Of a stretch of 64,000 nucleotides of DNA, positions 25,881-33,833 are shown piece by piece. Below the pieces are notes generated by a model. The model was not told where the DNA came from and did no database searches. It was given only the letters and a program-made list of their open reading frames with translations. Both the position numbers and the translations under genes were made by a program. This stretch comes from JBDWFY01 sp039976075 (lineage in GTDB: Bacteria > Pseudomonadota > Alphaproteobacteria > Rhizobiales > Stappiaceae). The stretch covers positions 1,302,001 through 1,366,000 of the forward strand of contig JBDWFY010000001.1 in NCBI GenBank assembly GCA_039976075.1, written 5' to 3'. The number at the start of each line of letters is the position of its first letter. Within the stretch, counting starts at the first letter, position 1.

Positions 25881-27311
25881 CTAGCCGTTCCACCCTTCAC
25901 GCTTTCTATAGAGCGTCGATGGACTTACATCGAGAACCTTTGCAGCCTTGGGCAAACTGCCGGAACAGGCCTCAATGGTCGCCTCAATAACCTGCTTTTC
26001 GATATCGGCCAGGGATTGCCCCAGCGGCACCGAGATCCGGGCAGATTTGACCGGTGTATCAAACCCACCGAAACTCTCATTTATCGGCGCTATATTCGGG
26101 GTGGTTGACGCCATGTGCGCGCCAGCCGTCTTGCCGTTGTTCCCAGCAAGCATCGGCCTTTCGATGACAGTTCCCTCGTTCAACACAATGGCATTTCTGA
26201 CGGCGTTCTGAAGTTCCCGAACGTTTCCCGGCCATTGGTGGGTCACAAGAAATTCCTGAGCCTCAGTGCTGAATGTTTCAAATTCCTTGCCTTCTTCCTT
26301 TGCGTACCGATGCAGCAGGTGAAGCGCAATTTCGATTACGTCCCCTTCCCTATCTCGCAGCGGGGGCAAATGGAGGGGCAGAACATGCAGGCGATAGTAT
26401 AAATCCTCGCGAAAGCGTCCCTGTGCCACTTCCTCGGCAGGGTTGCGATTCGTCGCACAGATTACGCGAACATCAACTTCTGCAAGCCTGTCGTCTCCGA
26501 CACGCTGAACACGCCCTGTCTGCAGAAAACGAAGAAGCTTGGATTGCAACGCAATATCCATTTCACAGATTTCATCCAGAAAAAGCGTTCCGCCGTCTGC
26601 CTGAATTGCTGCGCCTGTACGGTCGCCGATCGCCCCTGTGAACGCACCCTTAATGTGGCCAAATATCTCAGATTCCATGAGATCCTTGGGAATTGCAGCG
26701 CAGTTTATAGCGATAAATTTCTTGTCCCGCCGCGCGCCAACCCGGTGGACGGCTTCAGCGCACACTTCTTTGCCTGTACCGCTTTCGCCGGTGATAAAGA
26801 CGGTCGCCCGTGATCTGGCAACGCTTTCGATCATCCGATAAACGGTCCGCATGGCCAGGGATTGACCCACAAACCCAAATTTCCCGCCGGCAACACCGCT
26901 GTTCAACGATCGAACGGTCTCACGCAGCGACGAACGTTCCAGCGCATTGCGCGCCGTTGTTATCAAGCGCTCCTGTGAAACCGGCTTAACCACAAAGTCA
27001 TACGCACCAACTCGCATCGCCTCGACTGCCGTTGTCACAGAGCCCTGCCCGGTTACAACAATTGTCGTAATGGAGATATCCCGGGCCTTGATCTCGCGCA
27101 TGACATCAAACCCACTCATATCCGGCAATTGCAGATCCAGCAGCAAGACATCGTAACGACCGGTTTCCAGCGCTTCGAGCGCCTGCCCACCGGTTTCAAG
27201 ATGGTCAACATTCAATCCCGCAGCGCGTAGTTGCGCGCAATAAAGCACGGCAATTGAAACGGTATCTTCCACCAGCAGAAATCGCTTGCTATTCATTTTA
27301 TCCATACTCAC
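25881..27311 (-). CDS. luxO: LuxO-like sigma-54-dependent response regulator
   Basis: 476 residues: receiver domain about 10-125 with phospho-acceptor D59, AAA+ domain about 148-380 with Walker A GESGTGKE (175-182) and the sigma-54 contact loop GAFTGA, and a Fis-type helix-turn-helix at the C terminus. Much of it is close to Vibrio LuxO: the start LLVEDT, ITGESGTGKEVCAEAVH, FIAINCAAIPKDLMESE, and above all the recognition helix DVSPSTLYRK (LuxO: DVSPSTIYRK). Phosphorylated LuxO activates small-RNA (qrr) promoters at low cell density. The gene overlaps the upstream hybrid kinase by 4 bp (GTGA), so the two are partners; ATGs at 27305 and 27296 are alternative starts. Generic NtrC-family naming would be the cautious alternative. 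Confidence 0.88.
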   Translation of the reverse strand: MSMDKMNSKRFLLVEDTVSIAVLYCAQLRAAGLNVDHLETGGQALEALETGRYDVLLLDLQLPDMSGFDVMREIKARDISITTIVVTGQGSVTTAVEAMRVGAYDFVVKPVSQERLITTARNALERSSLRETVRSLNSGVAGGKFGFVGQSLAMRTVYRMIESVARSRATVFITGESGTGKEVCAEAVHRVGARRDKKFIAINCAAIPKDLMESEIFGHIKGAFTGAIGDRTGAAIQADGGTLFLDEICEMDIALQSKLLRFLQTGRVQRVGDDRLAEVDVRVICATNRNPAEEVAQGRFREDLYYRLHVLPLHLPPLRDREGDVIEIALHLLHRYAKEEGKEFETFSTEAQEFLVTHQWPGNVRELQNAVRNAIVLNEGTVIERPMLAGNNGKTAGAHMASTTPNIAPINESFGGFDTPVKSARISVPLGQSLADIEKQVIEATIEACSGSLPKAAKVLDVSPSTLYRKREGWNG

Positions 27312-30300
27312 CCAGCTTCAATTTCCGGACAGGCCTGTGCTGTCTTATCGAAAAATTGGCGCACTGCATCGAGCGTTGTTGCAGCAATTTGTCGTAGATC
27401 GTCAATATCGGTTTGAAGAGCCTTATAATCGGGATCCGCATCGATCTGGCTGATGACGTCTGTTATTCGGCCAAGTTCCCGAGCGCCAAATGTCGCCGAG
27501 ACGCTTTTCAGAATATGGCAGGCTCTTTGAACTTCGGCATAATCGCGCGCATTGAAACCCGATATCAGGTTTCTGGTTGTCACCTGAATATCCTTGGCGA
27601 ACTGGTCAACCACGGCGTCCCTGACCGGCAGTGAAAGACCAGAAAGTAATTTGTTGAGAACGACCTCGTCCAGGATAGCCGATTGATATGGTTCTGATCG
27701 TTTCCTCTCGTATGAGGCATCGGGCAAAATCGAGGCAAGTGTCGCTATCAACTGGTTCCGAACAACGGGCTTGGAGAGAAATGCATTCATGCCGGCCTTT
27801 CGAACATGTTTCTGATCTTCAAGCGACACATGCGCGGTAAGTGCAATGATTGGTATGTCGGAATAGGGGTAACTGGATTTCCGGATCAACCGGGTCGCCT
27901 CGACGCCGTCCATTTCCGGCATGGAAATGTCCATCAAGATGGCATCATACCGGGAAACCCCAAGTCGATTGATCGCTTCCCGTCCCGTCCCGACACAATC
28001 CACCTGACACCCCAGTCTCTGAACAGTGTCGGCAATCACCATCTGATTGGTCATGTTATCCTCAGCGATCAGAATCCTGGCACCGCTGAGCCGCTCCAAA
28101 TCGACTGATGACAGCTCATGCGTCAACGGTGCCAATTGCGTGCTGTCGGCGCGAGCCAGTGACAAATCGAACCAGAATGTCGTGCCCTCTCCCTGTATGC
28201 TGCTGACCTCGATTTTCCCGCCCATCAGTTCCACGATTTCCCGGGAGATTGCCAGTCCCAGTCCGCTGCCCTCATGACGGCGCGAATAGGAAGAATCCAG
28301 TGTTGTAAATTCGGAGAACAACAGTGAGAGCTTGTCTTTGGGAATGCCTATACCCGTATCCTGAACAGAAAAACGGACGAGCGCTTTTTCATCCGTCACC
28401 TCCAGAGGCGCCACATCTATCGAAACGGAGCCCTGCTCCGTAAATTTGACGGCATTACCGACCAAATTCAGCAGCACCTGTCGAATGCGCCCTGCATCAG
28501 AGCGTAAAACCTGAGGGGTTTCGGCTGCGATGCGCACCCGCAACTCCAGTCCTTTTTCCTTGGCATGGGGTGCCATCAGATCCCAAACGCTGTTGACGGC
28601 GGGACGGAGTTCAAAAGCACCGTCTTCCAACCCGAGCTTTCCGGCCTCCAATTTTGAGAAATCCAGGATGTCATTGATGATCTGCAGCAATGCTTCTGCT
28701 GAGTCACGCGCCGTGGAAATGTAACGGCTCTGGCCTGAATCCAGCTGGGTTTCGCGCAGCAGATTGAGAATGCCCAGCACTGCATTCAGCGGCGTACGAA
28801 TTTCATGGCTCATCATCGCCAGGAAGCTGGCTTTGGCCTGCCCCGCCACCCTGGCCTTCTCCAGCGCTGTCTCCAGTGCAGCTTCGCGGGCCTTTTCATC
28901 GGTTATGTCGCGCATATAACCGATGAAGATCGGATCCTCTCCGCCTTTGGAAACGTTGATCGCAAGTTCCAGCAGAACTTCCGATCCATCCTTCTTCAAA
29001 CCCTCAATTTCGATGCGCTGCCCCAGGACCGGCCCCAGTCCGGTTTGAGTAAAGGTATCAAGCCCGTTTGCATGAGCCTCACGGTGCCGCTCCGGTATGA
29101 TAAGCTTGGCCATGTTTTGCCCAACCATGGCCCTTCGCTGATATCCGAAAATAGCCTCTGCGGCTGGGTTAAACTCCACCACCGCACCCTGGGCATCCAT
29201 GATTACAATGCCATCGAGCGCAGCGCTGATCGTTGCCCGCAACTGGCTTTCGCTGTCCCGGAGTGCAGCCTCCCGCACTTTCAGCTCCGTAATGTCGATC
29301 CGAAAGCCGACGGTTCTGCCATCAGCAGTCCGGTGCTCGAATGCTCTCAGCCACCGACCGTCATCCAGATGCTGCTCCATCGGGTCTTTTGGATTGCGGT
29401 GGAGCTCCAACCGATCTTCAACCCAGGCGTCGATGTCATCATCGGGAACAACATATTGTCCGCGCCGTGCCCCTTCCCGGATTATGTATTCAAACGAATT
29501 ACCCGGGACCAGCAAATCAGCGCTGGTGGCATAAAAATCGCGATAGCGCTGATTGCATATTTCCAATCGGTCATCGGGCGAATAAAGAGCAAACCCATCC
29601 GGCAGAGCGTCAATGGCATCCAGCAACCGCGTCTCGAATTCTTTGAACTGTTCTTGTACGGCTTTTTCAGCCGACAGATCTTTCAAGGCTGCAATGAAGA
29701 AGCTGGTGTTTGCCTGTGTGATTTTCGACAGCGTGGCATCCACATCGAATTGTTCACCATTTGCCCGCCACGCTTTCAGATTCTGCTTTATCGATAACTC
29801 ACTGGTCAGCTGCGAAATGCGCGCAATGAGCTCGCCCGGCGCTATATCGAATTTGAATATCGCAAGATCTTCGCCGAGAATTTCTTCTGATCTATATCCG
29901 AACATCTCGCGCGTCGCACAGTTTACAGACAGAATTTTTCCCTGGTGATCAAAGGTCACCAGACCGTCGGCAATACTGTCCAAAATCGCCTTCAGCCGCG
30001 TTTCACCAAGTTCAACCGCCTTGAGCGCTGCATATTGTTTGCGAAATCTGGCTGTCTCGTCTTTTGCTTCCCGTCGCAATTCGGCGATGACACGACGATG
30101 GTGCAGCAGAAACAACCCACTCACCACCGCAATAAGGCACAGAACAAGAAATACAGCTGTCGATAAAAATCCAGGCTGTGCGGTCAGCGGCACAGTACTT
30201 TGCGCATAAGCACCGGAAGGCAATCCGAATGTCCATACCAGAGCGATCGGCATTTGCGATGCAAGAACGCGACCCATCGGCAAGACCAACCCTCCTTGCG

Positions 30301-30454
30301 GTACGCCAACACCCGAATCAACTCGAACCGACGCCTTCCTCAAATCCGAAGCACGCATCAGCGGAGTGTCGTGCACAGCTGCACATGCGCTACACTGAGT
30401 AAACTCTCCACCCGCAATTACGACGCTCCGATTTAATGCCCGCTTCCCAACCAT
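27308..30454 (-). CDS. Hybrid sensor histidine kinase with three PAS, receiver and Hpt
   Basis: 1,048 residues. One clear membrane helix (about 95-117) after an atypical N terminus, no sizeable periplasmic domain, a short coiled coil, then PAS domains at about 150-265, 275-395 and 405-525, HisKA with H550 in SHEIRTPLNAV, HATPase with GTGIG and GSGLGLAISRE, a receiver with D842 in LMDISMPEMDG, and a C-terminal Hpt with H980 in ACHILKSVSA. A complete phosphorelay (His-Asp-His) is therefore in one chain, and the Hpt can pass phosphate directly to the LuxO-like regulator encoded next, replacing a separate LuxU. The input signal is probably cytoplasmic or membrane-derived. The ATG at 30454 has AGGA upstream; starts at 30358 or 30277 are possible. 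Confidence 0.92.
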   Translation of the reverse strand: MVGKRALNRSVVIAGGEFTQCSACAAVHDTPLMRASDLRKASVRVDSGVGVPQGGLVLPMGRVLASQMPIALVWTFGLPSGAYAQSTVPLTAQPGFLSTAVFLVLCLIAVVSGLFLLHHRRVIAELRREAKDETARFRKQYAALKAVELGETRLKAILDSIADGLVTFDHQGKILSVNCATREMFGYRSEEILGEDLAIFKFDIAPGELIARISQLTSELSIKQNLKAWRANGEQFDVDATLSKITQANTSFFIAALKDLSAEKAVQEQFKEFETRLLDAIDALPDGFALYSPDDRLEICNQRYRDFYATSADLLVPGNSFEYIIREGARRGQYVVPDDDIDAWVEDRLELHRNPKDPMEQHLDDGRWLRAFEHRTADGRTVGFRIDITELKVREAALRDSESQLRATISAALDGIVIMDAQGAVVEFNPAAEAIFGYQRRAMVGQNMAKLIIPERHREAHANGLDTFTQTGLGPVLGQRIEIEGLKKDGSEVLLELAINVSKGGEDPIFIGYMRDITDEKAREAALETALEKARVAGQAKASFLAMMSHEIRTPLNAVLGILNLLRETQLDSGQSRYISTARDSAEALLQIINDILDFSKLEAGKLGLEDGAFELRPAVNSVWDLMAPHAKEKGLELRVRIAAETPQVLRSDAGRIRQVLLNLVGNAVKFTEQGSVSIDVAPLEVTDEKALVRFSVQDTGIGIPKDKLSLLFSEFTTLDSSYSRRHEGSGLGLAISREIVELMGGKIEVSSIQGEGTTFWFDLSLARADSTQLAPLTHELSSVDLERLSGARILIAEDNMTNQMVIADTVQRLGCQVDCVGTGREAINRLGVSRYDAILMDISMPEMDGVEATRLIRKSSYPYSDIPIIALTAHVSLEDQKHVRKAGMNAFLSKPVVRNQLIATLASILPDASYERKRSEPYQSAILDEVVLNKLLSGLSLPVRDAVVDQFAKDIQVTTRNLISGFNARDYAEVQRACHILKSVSATFGARELGRITDVISQIDADPDYKALQTDIDDLRQIAATTLDAVRQFFDKTAQACPEIEAG

Positions 30455-30499
30455 GGGGTCCTAAACGGCTTCAGCGAGAGCATAGCAACAAACATATCT

Positions 30500-30543
30500 T
30501 CGCAAAATGCAAATTTCAGTTCTAGAATATTTCTAAAATGCAA
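30500..30543. promoter_or_regulatory. Two LuxO-type operator candidates
   Basis: TCGCAAAATGCAA at 30500-30512 differs in one base from the LuxO operator consensus TTGCA-W3-TGCAA; TTCTAAAATGCAA at 30531-30543 differs in two. They are 31 bp apart (about three turns) on the same face. They lie 87-130 bp upstream of the sigma-54-like promoter at 30630 and 46-90 bp upstream of the kinase-luxO operon, so they could serve both activation of the former and autorepression of the latter. Confidence 0.6.
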
Positions 30544-30629
30544 AGTCTGATTGTGCCAAAGTCGGAATGCGATCATTTCAAATGCCCTGAATTCAGCCAT
30601 TTTCAAAATTTTCGGCTAAATTTTACAAC

Positions 30630-30645
30630 TGGCACGCTAATTGAA
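30630..30645 (+). promoter_or_regulatory. Near-consensus sigma-54 promoter facing non-coding DNA
   Basis: TGGCACGCTAATTGAA matches the extended sigma-54 consensus TGGCACG-N4-TTGCW except for A in place of C in the -12 element. Predicted start near 30656. No reading frame of size follows on this strand before the convergent ParA gene at 30909. Confidence 0.55.
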
Positions 30646-30655
30646 TAAGTAAAGC

Positions 30656-30850
30656 AATCATATGAAGTCTGACGTGACGGCCATAAGAACCAAAAGGTCG
30701 ACCGTTACATCGAAGCGACTTAGTGCATGTGGTCCAAGTCGTCCGTCTCTTCCGACACGGGGCGACAGAATTAAACTACGGCAAGAATACAAGACCGTAG
30801 ACGTCTAAACTTGGTCCCGGATTGTTTGTTCATTTCGGGACCTGTTCATT
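30656..30850 (+). ncRNA. Candidate Qrr-like regulatory RNA
   Basis: Predicted from position only: it starts at the sigma-54-like promoter and would end after a 7-bp hairpin GGTCCCG / CGGGACC (30813-30842) followed by T-rich TGTTCATTT. Another perfect hairpin, CTACGG / CCGTAG, lies at 30776-30800, and a GGTCGACC palindrome near 30697. The heptamer CTGACGT (30669-30675) also occurs in the conserved Vibrio Qrr core, but this short match may be chance. At about 195 nt it would be longer than Vibrio Qrrs (about 100 nt), and the terminator is not ideal, so the 3' end is uncertain. It could also be just a long untranslated region. Confidence 0.4.
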
Positions 30851-30908
30851 TAAAGTCAGCATTCACGAAAAGAGGGGCTGATCTGCGCTTCCCTGCGCCC
30901 GGATCGCT

Positions 30909-31550
30909 CTATTCAAGGTGGTTCTTGAGTTCACGATAGAGGGCCGCAATTTCATCGGCAGCCTTGCTCGAGGGCATGGTTTCCTGCACAGAACGTCCTT
31001 TGCCCATTGATGCCGCAAAACCCGTTCTGTTGCCCAAAGACGCATCAGCCAGCGGATATCCGGATTCACTGATCGCGTTTTTCATTTCTTCTGTCAGTGA
31101 TGCCCTGGACAGCACACGATTGAGAATCAGCAATGCTTCCGTTCGCTCATTCGTCGCCATTGTGACGGTACTTTTGGTTGCCCAATAATCTATCGGTGTT
31201 GGCTGCACAGGAATCAAAACAAGATCGGCTGCGTCGATGGCTGGTTTGGCTTCAGTATCCGATTTGGGGGGCGTATCGACAATCACAACCGGAAAATCTC
31301 GCGCCATTGACCGGGCTTCGCGCCGGGCACCCCAGCCGCTCGCGGTTCGAAATACCAGCCCGGTTTCCGTTTCGCCCAACACATCTTCGCGCATCTCGAA
31401 CCATTCGCCGAGACTGCCTTGAGGATCCACGTCAAGAACAGCCACTTCCTGGTCTTGGCCTATGGCCCAGGCAACGGCCAGATGGGCCGCCAGTGTCGTT
31501 TTTCCCGAACCGCCTTTTTGCTGAGCAATTGTTATTATCCGGCCAACCAT
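30909..31550 (-). CDS. Orphan ParA-family ATPase
   Basis: Deviant Walker A ATPase, 213 residues. It starts with GRIITIAQQKGGSGKTT (Walker A with the signature lysine), has Walker A' VLDVDPQGS and Walker B VVIVDTPP. It is a short ParA without an N-terminal helix-turn-helix, like plasmid type Ib ParA or chromosomal positioning ATPases (MipZ, PpfA, CpaE-like). No parB or cargo gene lies next to it, so the partner is unknown. The frame is open to 31607, but the ATG at 31550 has GAGGAA upstream and starts the ATPase fold directly. The candidate regulatory RNA points towards its 3' end. Confidence 0.88.
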   Translation of the reverse strand: MVGRIITIAQQKGGSGKTTLAAHLAVAWAIGQDQEVAVLDVDPQGSLGEWFEMREDVLGETETGLVFRTASGWGARREARSMARDFPVVIVDTPPKSDTEAKPAIDAADLVLIPVQPTPIDYWATKSTVTMATNERTEALLILNRVLSRASLTEEMKNAISESGYPLADASLGNRTGFAASMGKGRSVQETMPSSKAADEIAALYRELKNHLE

Positions 31551-31861
31551 ATTTGTCTTCCTCAGGTGCTCGCCAGGTAATTTTCGCGCTAACCAGTCCG
31601 AGCGCATTCATTCAGATGAGTTCCCCTGAATGATCCGTGTTGAATCCGGGGGCGGACGTTTTTAGTTCGCACCACCCAAATGTCACCTGATGACAAACAC
31701 ACTTTCAGTGTTCTTATGGCGTGGTTCCTGATCAAATCCGCCAATTCGAACGAAACTTGGAACAACCAGCACTTTTGCACCGCAACAGACATTCAGCAAG
31801 ACCGATTTGCCAATGATCAACGGATTGATACGATCACAATCGAAAATAATACAGGTGCGGC
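31551..31861 (-). other. 311 bp without a gene
   Basis: Between the ParA start and the end of phnE. Short overlapping frames on both strands only; no terminator with a T-tract or known motif recognised. It should hold the parA promoter. Confidence 0.5.
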
Positions 31862-32677
31862 TCAAACCAGGCGCTTGCGCACCTGTGAGGACAGAATATC
31901 GATCAAACTGACAGCAACAACTACCACGACGATAATCGCCGCAGCCCGGTCATACTGAAACGAACGAAAGCTCTCATAAAAAGTGAACCCGATGCCCCCT
32001 GCCCCAACGATGCCAAGCACCGTCGCCGAACGAACATTGGTTTCAAACCGATAAAGTGCAAAGCTGGACCATAGAGGCATGACCTGTGGGATCACACCGT
32101 AAATGATTTCCTGCAATCGGGAGGCTCCGGTGGAGCGAAGACCTTCGACCGGCCTGGGATCGATGGCTTCGACAGCTTCGGAAAACAGCTTGGAAATGAT
32201 GCCCAGATTGTGAATAAACAGAGCCATGACACCGGCAAACGGACCCAGCCCGACCGCAGCGACAAACAAGATGGCGAAAACCAGTTCGTTGATTGCCCGC
32301 GCGGCGTCCATCAGGCGCCGGACAGGCTGGACAATCCAGAAAGGTGCTATGTTGCTCGACGCCAGAAGCGCCAAAGGAAAGCCAAAGAGAATGGACAGAA
32401 AAGTTCCCCAGAAGGCAATCTGTATCGTTTCGATCATTTTCAGAACGAATGTATCAATCTCCGTAAAATCCGGGTGAAGGAAGTCGGCAATAAACGTCGC
32501 CATGTTTCCCGCATCGGTAAAAAGATACGTCCAGTTATTCACTTCTACCGGATAGTAGGAAAGCGCTAAGATAGAGACGATCACGCAGGCAATAGCAATG
32601 TTGATCAACGTCTGGCGCCAGCGCGGTTTCAGCTGCTCAACAATGACCGGCGAGAGTGTCTGCTCCTTCGTATTCAT
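31862..32677 (-). CDS. phnE: Phosphonate ABC transporter permease
   Basis: Inner-membrane subunit of a phosphonate (or phosphite/organophosphate) importer, 271 residues. Six predicted membrane segments, starting with TLINIAIACVIVSILALSYY, and the binding-protein-dependent transport loop EAVEAIDPRPVEGLRSTGAS that contacts PhnC, followed by the family segment GIVGAGGIGF. AGGAGAG precedes the ATG. It lies 137 bp after phnD with a terminator-like hairpin in the gap. Only one permease gene is present and no C-P lyase genes follow, so the substrate is degraded by enzymes encoded elsewhere. Confidence 0.94.
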   Translation of the reverse strand: MNTKEQTLSPVIVEQLKPRWRQTLINIAIACVIVSILALSYYPVEVNNWTYLFTDAGNMATFIADFLHPDFTEIDTFVLKMIETIQIAFWGTFLSILFGFPLALLASSNIAPFWIVQPVRRLMDAARAINELVFAILFVAAVGLGPFAGVMALFIHNLGIISKLFSEAVEAIDPRPVEGLRSTGASRLQEIIYGVIPQVMPLWSSFALYRFETNVRSATVLGIVGAGGIGFTFYESFRSFQYDRAAAIIVVVVVAVSLIDILSSQVRKRLV

Positions 32678-32737
32678 CGTCAGCTCTCCTAAAGCGCAGT
32701 TTCAGGCCTGGTACGCGCGTCCTGCGGGATAAGGTGG

Positions 32738-32763
32738 AAAAAACCGATCAATAGCCTGATCGG
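32738..32763 (-). terminator. Rho-independent terminator between phnD and phnE
   Basis: On the minus strand CCGATCA / TGATCGG forms a 7-bp stem with a 6-nt loop followed directly by six T. It lies inside the phnCDE operon and would reduce read-through into phnE, a common way to express the binding protein in excess of the permease. Confidence 0.75.
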
Positions 32764-32814
32764 CATCATGCAATCCGGAAAGGCAGACAAGCCACCTTCC
32801 CGGAAAAACCTGGA

Positions 32815-33807
32815 TCAATAGCCGGCTTGTCCAACGATGTCGGCCAGTTCTTTGAGGTCAGCCAATGTCTTGTCAGCGACTTTGATCGCTTCAGCATCCT
32901 TGGCGCGCTCAGCTTTCAATTTGGCCTTGAACGCTTCGATCTGGCGCACATCCAGCAGTTGGGCATTTGACGAGGCAAGGAATGGTCCCCAGCCATCGGA
33001 AACGCTTGCAAGTATTTCACGTTCGGACTTCACTTTTTCCATATCGCCGAACCGACCGTACTGGATGAAGAAATACAGCAGCTTCTCCTTTGCGTCTTTG
33101 TCCAGATTGGCACGCCAAACCATCGGGTCTGACGGGATCAGGGGCGAACGCCAGATTTCCTTTATATTGGCAGCGGCTTCGGGCTTGCTCTTTGCCAGTC
33201 GCTCGTAAATGGACTCTGTATTGTTTGTGGCGACATCCACTTTCCCGTTGGCAACCGCCAGAGCATTGCCTTCGTGGTTGGAATTCGTCACCCGCTTAAA
33301 ACAATCTTCGGGCGTTTTGTCATTCAGTGCCCACACATAGTAACCGGGGATGGCAAACCCGGACGTCGAGTTGGGATCGCCATTACCAAATGTCAGTGTC
33401 TGATTGCAGGCCAGAACATCTTCCAGCGAATTGACCGGCGCATCCTTGTGCGCGATCAGTAATGAATAGTAGCCGCGGGAACCGTCTTCCTTGATCGTCT
33501 GGGCAAACACTTCGCCCCCTGCCCGATCGACAGCCTGGATGGCTGACTTGTTGCCGAACCAGGCAACATCCACTTTGCCGAAGCGCATGCCTTCAATGAC
33601 GCCCGCATAGTCGGACGCAAAGAACGGCTTTACCGGCACGCCCAGAGCCGATTCCATGTCTTTCAGAAACGGGCTGAAAGACTCCTGCAATGCGCTGGTG
33701 GACTCGGTGGAAATAATGCCGAAGTTGATCTGCTGAGGCATATCGGCCTGAACACCCTCAAGTCCCGCTATGGCGAACGCCGCCGTCATTACCAGTTTCT
33801 TTAACAT
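32815..33807 (-). CDS. phnD: Phosphonate-binding periplasmic protein
   Basis: Substrate-binding protein of the phosphonate importer, 330 residues. Signal peptide LKKLVMTAAFAIAGLEGVQA, then the PhnD fold: NFGIISTESTSALQESFSPF, the ligand-loop region FASDYAGVIEGMRFGKVDVAWFG (cited by its ends, about residues 63-85) and GDPNSTSGFAIPGYYVW, where Ser/Thr contact the phosphonate. AGGGAA precedes the ATG; 26 bp after phnC. Family members also bind phosphite, methylphosphonate or 2-aminoethylphosphonate, so the precise ligand is open. Confidence 0.94.
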   Translation of the reverse strand: MLKKLVMTAAFAIAGLEGVQADMPQQINFGIISTESTSALQESFSPFLKDMESALGVPVKPFFASDYAGVIEGMRFGKVDVAWFGNKSAIQAVDRAGGEVFAQTIKEDGSRGYYSLLIAHKDAPVNSLEDVLACNQTLTFGNGDPNSTSGFAIPGYYVWALNDKTPEDCFKRVTNSNHEGNALAVANGKVDVATNNTESIYERLAKSKPEAAANIKEIWRSPLIPSDPMVWRANLDKDAKEKLLYFFIQYGRFGDMEKVKSEREILASVSDGWGPFLASSNAQLLDVRQIEAFKAKLKAERAKDAEAIKVADKTLADLKELADIVGQAGY

Positions 33808-33833
33808 CTGTTTTTCCCTGATCTCAAATCGCC

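Noticed and set aside
30545..30566. TTGGCAC ... TTTGCA on the minus strand as a sigma-54 promoter for the kinase-luxO operon
   Set aside because: The spacing between the two elements is 9 bp instead of the required 5; the TTTGCA belongs to the LuxO-type operator.
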